Below are positions 6,374 to 9,264 of a stretch of 9,264 nucleotides of DNA, piece after piece (within the stretch, counting starts at the first letter, position 1; each line of letters starts with the position of its first letter). The stretch is from Pseudobdellovibrionaceae bacterium (GTDB lineage Bacteria > Bdellovibrionota > Bdellovibrionia > Bdellovibrionales > JAMPXM01), in contig JAEUWE010000068.1 in NCBI GenBank assembly GCA_016791465.1, forward strand, positions 1 to 9,264, written 5' to 3'. A program made the translations under genes and the position numbers. Below the pieces are notes generated by a model that was not told where the DNA came from, did no database searches, and was given only the letters and a program-made list of their open reading frames with translations.

Positions 6374-6874
6374 ATGACGACGCAGACGCCACTCAGAACA
6401 CAGGTTCAAGTTTCTTCTCCTCTTGGCCCACTCTTTCTTGTCGCCTCCGACAAGGGACTGACCGGGATCTATAGAAAAAAACAACCGCTATCGGTTTCGA
6501 AGCATGGTTCCGCCGCAACCCCGAACCAAGAGAAGCATCTTCGCCGTGCGGCCTCTGAACTCGCCGAATACTTTGCGGGCCAGCGGACGGACTTTACCGT
6601 CAGCCTCGACCTTGATGGCACACCCTTCCAAAAAAAGGTCTGGGCTCAACTCAGCAAAATTCCATACGGGCAAACACGTTCCTATAAAGACATTGCCCAA
6701 GGCATACAGAACGAGAAAGCCGTTCGAGCTGTCGGCTCAGCCAACGGAAAAAATCCGGTCTGCATCATCGTACCGTGTCATCGCGTGATTGCCCACGACG
6801 GCTCACTCGGCGGATATTCTGGTGGCCTAAAAATGAAAACGACGCTACTCGAGATTGAGCGCCAACACAGTTAG
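6374..6874 (+). CDS. ogt: Methylated-DNA-[protein]-cysteine S-methyltransferase
   Basis: This 166-residue suicide DNA repair protein transfers alkyl groups from O6-alkylguanine to its own cysteine. The active-site motif IIVPCHRV (131-138) gives C135 as acceptor. The DNA-binding helix-turn-helix region includes FQKKVWAQLSKIPYGQTRSY (85-104) and RAVGSANGKNP (118-128), with R118 as the expected base-flipping arginine and the conserved Asn of NGKNP. LGGYSGG (145-151) is the usual substrate-loop segment. The size fits the Ogt/Ada-C type; no Ada N-terminal domain is present, so it is not expected to act as a transcription factor. The ATG at 6374 has a weak Shine-Dalgarno sequence and lies 36 bases after the barstar-like gene, so co-transcription is possible. 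Its stop is one base from the stop of the convergent CBS gene. Confidence 0.95.
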   Translation: MTTQTPLRTQVQVSSPLGPLFLVASDKGLTGIYRKKQPLSVSKHGSAATPNQEKHLRRAASELAEYFAGQRTDFTVSLDLDGTPFQKKVWAQLSKIPYGQTRSYKDIAQGIQNEKAVRAVGSANGKNPVCIIVPCHRVIAHDGSLGGYSGGLKMKTTLLEIERQHS

Positions 6875-6875
6875 C

Positions 6876-7307
6876 CTACTGCTCAGTTTGTCGTGCAATT
6901 TCAATCAACGCATTGAGCGCGTCGGTCACGGTGAAAATTCCGAGCAATTCGTCATTTTCATCATTCACGATCACACTCCCAACTTTGCGACTGGACATCT
7001 CAAACGCCACTTCATCGAGAGGCATCTCCGAGCTGACCGTAAGCGGATCGCGCACCATGAGGTCCGAGGCTTTGATCATCATTTTATCGGCAAGCTTCAG
7101 GCCCGCCACAACGCGAAGATCGCGGTCGCTAATGATCCCAACCACTTTGTCTTGATTGACGATCGGAATATGTCGAATCCCGTTTGAGTCCATCATCTGA
7201 CGCAGCTCTTCGATCGATGACGTCTCCGGTGCTGTAATGGGATTGGGTGACGTAAATTCCTCAACCGGCATGCGAAAGCGGTGCACCTGATTCATGTCCT
7301 CATACAT
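6876..7307 (-). CDS. Tandem CBS-domain protein
   Basis: This 143-residue cytosolic protein is made of two CBS motifs and little else. The first spans about residues 15-70, with GIRHIPIV followed by GIISDRDLR (57-65). The second spans about 80-138, with KVGSVIV and GIFTVTDAL (123-131). Paired CBS motifs form a Bateman module that binds adenosine nucleotides such as AMP, ATP or S-adenosylmethionine and usually acts as a regulatory switch. No effector domain is attached, so it probably acts by binding a partner. The start at 7307 is preferred because GGGGG lies eight bases upstream; an in-frame ATG at 7295 has GAGG only two bases away. It follows the His-rich exported protein gene by 14 bases and is probably in the same transcript. 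Confidence 0.9.
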   Translation of the reverse strand: MYEDMNQVHRFRMPVEEFTSPNPITAPETSSIEELRQMMDSNGIRHIPIVNQDKVVGIISDRDLRVVAGLKLADKMMIKASDLMVRDPLTVSSEMPLDEVAFEMSSRKVGSVIVNDENDELLGIFTVTDALNALIEIARQTEQ

Positions 7308-7321
7308 AACTCTATCCCCCG

Positions 7322-7744
7322 TTAGTGATGTTGACCATGCCCCTTGTCGCCTGAAGCAAGCATCAATGGCAACTCGTAACGAACCGATTGTCCTTTTTGT
7401 TTTTCTCGCACCGCCTCAAGAACCAGAGCGCCTTTTTTCCCGAGATCAACATTGGGCGAAAACTCACAGCCGTAGTGGTCTTCTTTCTTTACACAATTCG
7501 CCCGTACTCGACCACGGCCATGAAGCGTCAAAACAACTGACGAATCCCGAACCGATGGGTTCTTCCAATCAAAGTCGAGAAGATAGACCTTCACTTTGTG
7601 AGCGGCGTCGAGGACGAGCTCCGTATGAAAGGCGCCCGGCATTTTAATATAGCCACCATGAGGCCCTAGTTTCTCTTCGCCGTGTGCCCATGCCAGACCC
7701 GCCAACATATTCATTGCAACAAACAGAATAGACGCGTTTCTCAT
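7322..7744 (-). CDS. Small exported His-rich protein, possibly metal-binding
   Basis: This 140-residue protein has a Sec signal peptide (MRNASILFVAMNMLAGLAWA, cleavage about residue 20), so the mature form would start at HGEE. The mature N-terminus has HGEEKLGPHGGYIKMPGAFH and the C-terminus ends GDKGHGQHH; these clustered histidines suggest binding of a divalent or copper ion in the periplasm. The middle is probably beta-rich, with VKVYLLDFDW, VVLTLHGRG and ALVLEAV. C84 and C93 could form a disulfide. I do not recognise the family. A longer in-frame start at 7831 would bury the signal peptide behind 29 charged residues. The start at 7744 is chosen because it exposes the signal peptide and has GGGAG seven bases upstream. 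The CBS gene follows within 14 bases. Metal binding is inferred from composition only. Confidence 0.8.
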   Translation of the reverse strand: MRNASILFVAMNMLAGLAWAHGEEKLGPHGGYIKMPGAFHTELVLDAAHKVKVYLLDFDWKNPSVRDSSVVLTLHGRGRVRANCVKKEDHYGCEFSPNVDLGKKGALVLEAVREKQKGQSVRYELPLMLASGDKGHGQHH

Positions 7745-7751
7745 ACTCAAT

Positions 7752-7756
7752 CTCCC
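7752..7756 (-). promoter_or_regulatory. Ribosome binding site deciding the His-rich protein start
   Basis: On the minus strand GGGAG lies seven bases before the ATG at 7744. It selects the signal-peptide start over the upstream in-frame ATG at 7831. Confidence 0.75.
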
Positions 7757-7872
7757 ACAGATGGCCCGCAGCCTACGAGGATCTTTGGCGACAATCAATA
7801 TCGGACCGAGGCTTTCGGCCCGCCACGCCAACCAGGCGTTGCTTCCCAGCTCCTGAACCCTAAAATGACATC

Positions 7873-9264
7873 ATGCGCTCATATTTCTTCGTTATTTCAT
7901 TTCTTGCAGTTGGTGCGGTCGCCATTCTTGGAGAGACAGTCTCAACGGCCTTCTATTGGATCTACCTGTTTCTCGTTCCCATCGTCGCGATGGGGTGCCA
8001 CAATGCTTTTCAAACCAAGCGTGCGATCTTACGCAACTACCCGATTCTCGGAATGCTTCGATATTTCTTCGAAGAGATTCGGCCAGAAATTCAACAGTAC
8101 TTTGTCGAAAACGATACCGACGGTGCGCCGTTCTCACGCGACTTGCGCTCAGTGGTGTATCAGCGCGCAAAAAAACAACTCGACACGGTACCGTTTGGCA
8201 CCCAGCGCGATCTCTACGCCGCAGGAGCAGAGTGGGCGCAACACTCGCTGAAGGCCGTGCACGTCGACCCCGCATCGCTACGGGTGACGATCGGCAATCA
8301 CCAGTGCCTGAAGCCTTACTCGGCCAGTATCTTCAATATCTCAGCCATGAGCTACGGCGCACTCAGCGCTCAAGCCATTCAATCACTTAACGGCGGAGCA
8401 AAAATCGGCGGTTTTTATCACAACACCGGGGAAGGTGGCGTGTCCCCCCATCACCTTGAACCTGGTGGCGACTTGGTCTGGCAGATTGGCACAGGCTACT
8501 TTGGCTGCCGCAATCCTGATGGCACATTTTCGCCTGAAAAGTTTAAGTCACGCGCAGAGCACCCGCACATCAAGATGATCGAGATCAAACTCTCACAGGG
8601 GGCCAAGCCGTCCCATGGCGGTATCCTGCCAGCCGCAAAGGTCACAAAGGAGATCGTAGAGATCCGCGGCGTCGAGATGGGAAAAGATGTGATCTCACCT
8701 CCCTCCCACAGCCGTTTCTCTGATTCTGAAGGGCTCATTCGCTTCATTCAAGAGCTTCGCACCCTCAGTGGCGGAAAGCCCATTGGCTTCAAACTCTGCG
8801 TCGGCAATCCCGCCGAGTTTGTGTCGATCTGCCGCGCAATGAAGCGTCTCGACATCTATCCTGACTTCATCACCGTGGACGGGGCCGAGGGCGGAACGGG
8901 GGCCGCGCCACTGGAGTTCACCAATAGCCTTGGTATGCCATGGGCAGAAGGATTGACTCTCGTGCGCGACACGCTCGACTTGATGGGCCTGAAGAAGCAC
9001 ATCAAGATCATCACCTCTGGCAAAATCGTAACTGGTTTTAGTCTCTTCAAGGCTCTGGCGCTCGGTGCCGACACTGTCAATTCAGCGCGCGGCATGATGC
9101 TCGCTCTCGGTTGCATTCAAGCTCGCCGCTGCAATACGAATCACTGTCCAGCCGGTGTTGCGACCAACAACCCCCGACTCACCGTTGGCCTTGTTGTCGA
9201 AGACAAACGGGTGCGCGTTGCGAACTTTCACGGGCAAACGTTGAAAGCATTTGCCGAACTAATG
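7873..9264 (+). CDS. FMN-binding glutamate-synthase-like protein, 3' end outside the window
   Basis: The frame is open from ATG 7873 to the right edge (464 codons, no stop). The N-terminus has one or two hydrophobic segments (about 3-20 and 25-41), then a glutamate synthase central/FMN domain (PF01645). Motifs include SAMSYGALS (157-165), GEGG (187-190), QGAKPSHGG (242-250), SPPSHSRFSDSEGL (275-288), VDGAEGGTGAAP (335-346) and the C-x5-C-x4-C iron-sulfur motif CIQARRCNTNHCP (C414, C420, C425), as in the [3Fe-4S] site of GltB. It lacks the amidotransferase domain of true large subunits, so it cannot hydrolyse glutamine on its own. Stand-alone members occur widely, often with such an anchor, and their reaction is not well defined. 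An in-frame stop at 7861-7863 fixes ATG 7873 as the earliest start. No Shine-Dalgarno sequence is visible. Confidence 0.9.
   Translation, partial: MRSYFFVISFLAVGAVAILGETVSTAFYWIYLFLVPIVAMGCHNAFQTKRAILRNYPILGMLRYFFEEIRPEIQQYFVENDTDGAPFSRDLRSVVYQRAKKQLDTVPFGTQRDLYAAGAEWAQHSLKAVHVDPASLRVTIGNHQCLKPYSASIFNISAMSYGALSAQAIQSLNGGAKIGGFYHNTGEGGVSPHHLEPGGDLVWQIGTGYFGCRNPDGTFSPEKFKSRAEHPHIKMIEIKLSQGAKPSHGGILPAAKVTKEIVEIRGVEMGKDVISPPSHSRFSDSEGLIRFIQELRTLSGGKPIGFKLCVGNPAEFVSICRAMKRLDIYPDFITVDGAEGGTGAAPLEFTNSLGMPWAEGLTLVRDTLDLMGLKKHIKIITSGKIVTGFSLFKALALGADTVNSARGMMLALGCIQARRCNTNHCPAGVATNNPRLTVGLVVEDKRVRVANFHGQTLKAFAELM

Noticed and set aside
7745..7831. N-terminal extension of the His-rich protein
   Set aside because: The extension would put charged residues ahead of a clear signal peptide, and the internal ATG has a good Shine-Dalgarno sequence.
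7825..7839. Five-base-pair hairpin ACGCC/GGCGT in the divergent spacer
   Set aside because: It is too short, has no T run, and is in a position where no transcript would be expected to end.
7682..8251. 189-codon open frame on the + strand
   Set aside because: It overlaps the His-rich gene start, the divergent spacer and the well-supported glutamate-synthase-like frame; the low-complexity Ser/Arg/Thr-rich translation looks like a shadow.

Overview
The window looks like ordinary chromosomal DNA from a mid-GC Gram-negative bacterium. The gene content (a YaeQ protein, periplasmic proteins with Sec signal peptides, a b561-type cytochrome, a membrane-anchored FMN-dependent glutamate-synthase-like protein) suggests a proteobacterium or a relative. 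Bdellovibrionota would fit, but this is a guess from gene mix and composition, not from a marker gene. No rRNA, tRNA, transposase, integrase or CRISPR array is visible, and coding density is high.

Layout. Bases 1-1052 (+) hold the 3' part of a yaeQ-like gene and a four-helix cytochrome b561-type membrane protein, 32 bases apart. After an AT-rich, palindrome-bearing intergenic region comes a haem oxygenase (1328-2005, +). A shared hairpin at 2020-2060 separates it from a convergent three-gene minus-strand operon, read 5794 to 2064: a hybrid sensor histidine kinase with HAMP, HisKA, HATPase and receiver domains; a PPK2-type polyphosphate kinase; and a polytopic DUF4010 membrane protein. PPK2 follows the kinase by 24 bases. 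The DUF4010 gene overlaps PPK2 by the four bases ATGA.

Bases 5942-6874 (+) hold an exported barstar-like protein and an O6-alkylguanine-DNA alkyltransferase. A minus-strand pair follows: a small exported His-rich protein (7322-7744) and a two-CBS-domain protein (6876-7307). The alkyltransferase and CBS stop codons are one base apart. From 7873 to the right edge runs an incomplete + strand gene for an FMN-binding glutamate-synthase-like protein with an N-terminal membrane anchor.

How they may work together. The clearest unit is the sensor kinase-PPK2-DUF4010 operon. It couples an envelope stress sensor to polyphosphate/nucleotide metabolism and a membrane protein of the MgtC-associated family, so phosphate, energy or divalent-cation homeostasis is a reasonable inference. 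The most unusual single gene is the barstar-like protein with a signal peptide. Barstar is classically a cytosolic inhibitor of a secreted ribonuclease, and here a recognisable barstar fold appears to be sent to the periplasm with no ribonuclease beside it.
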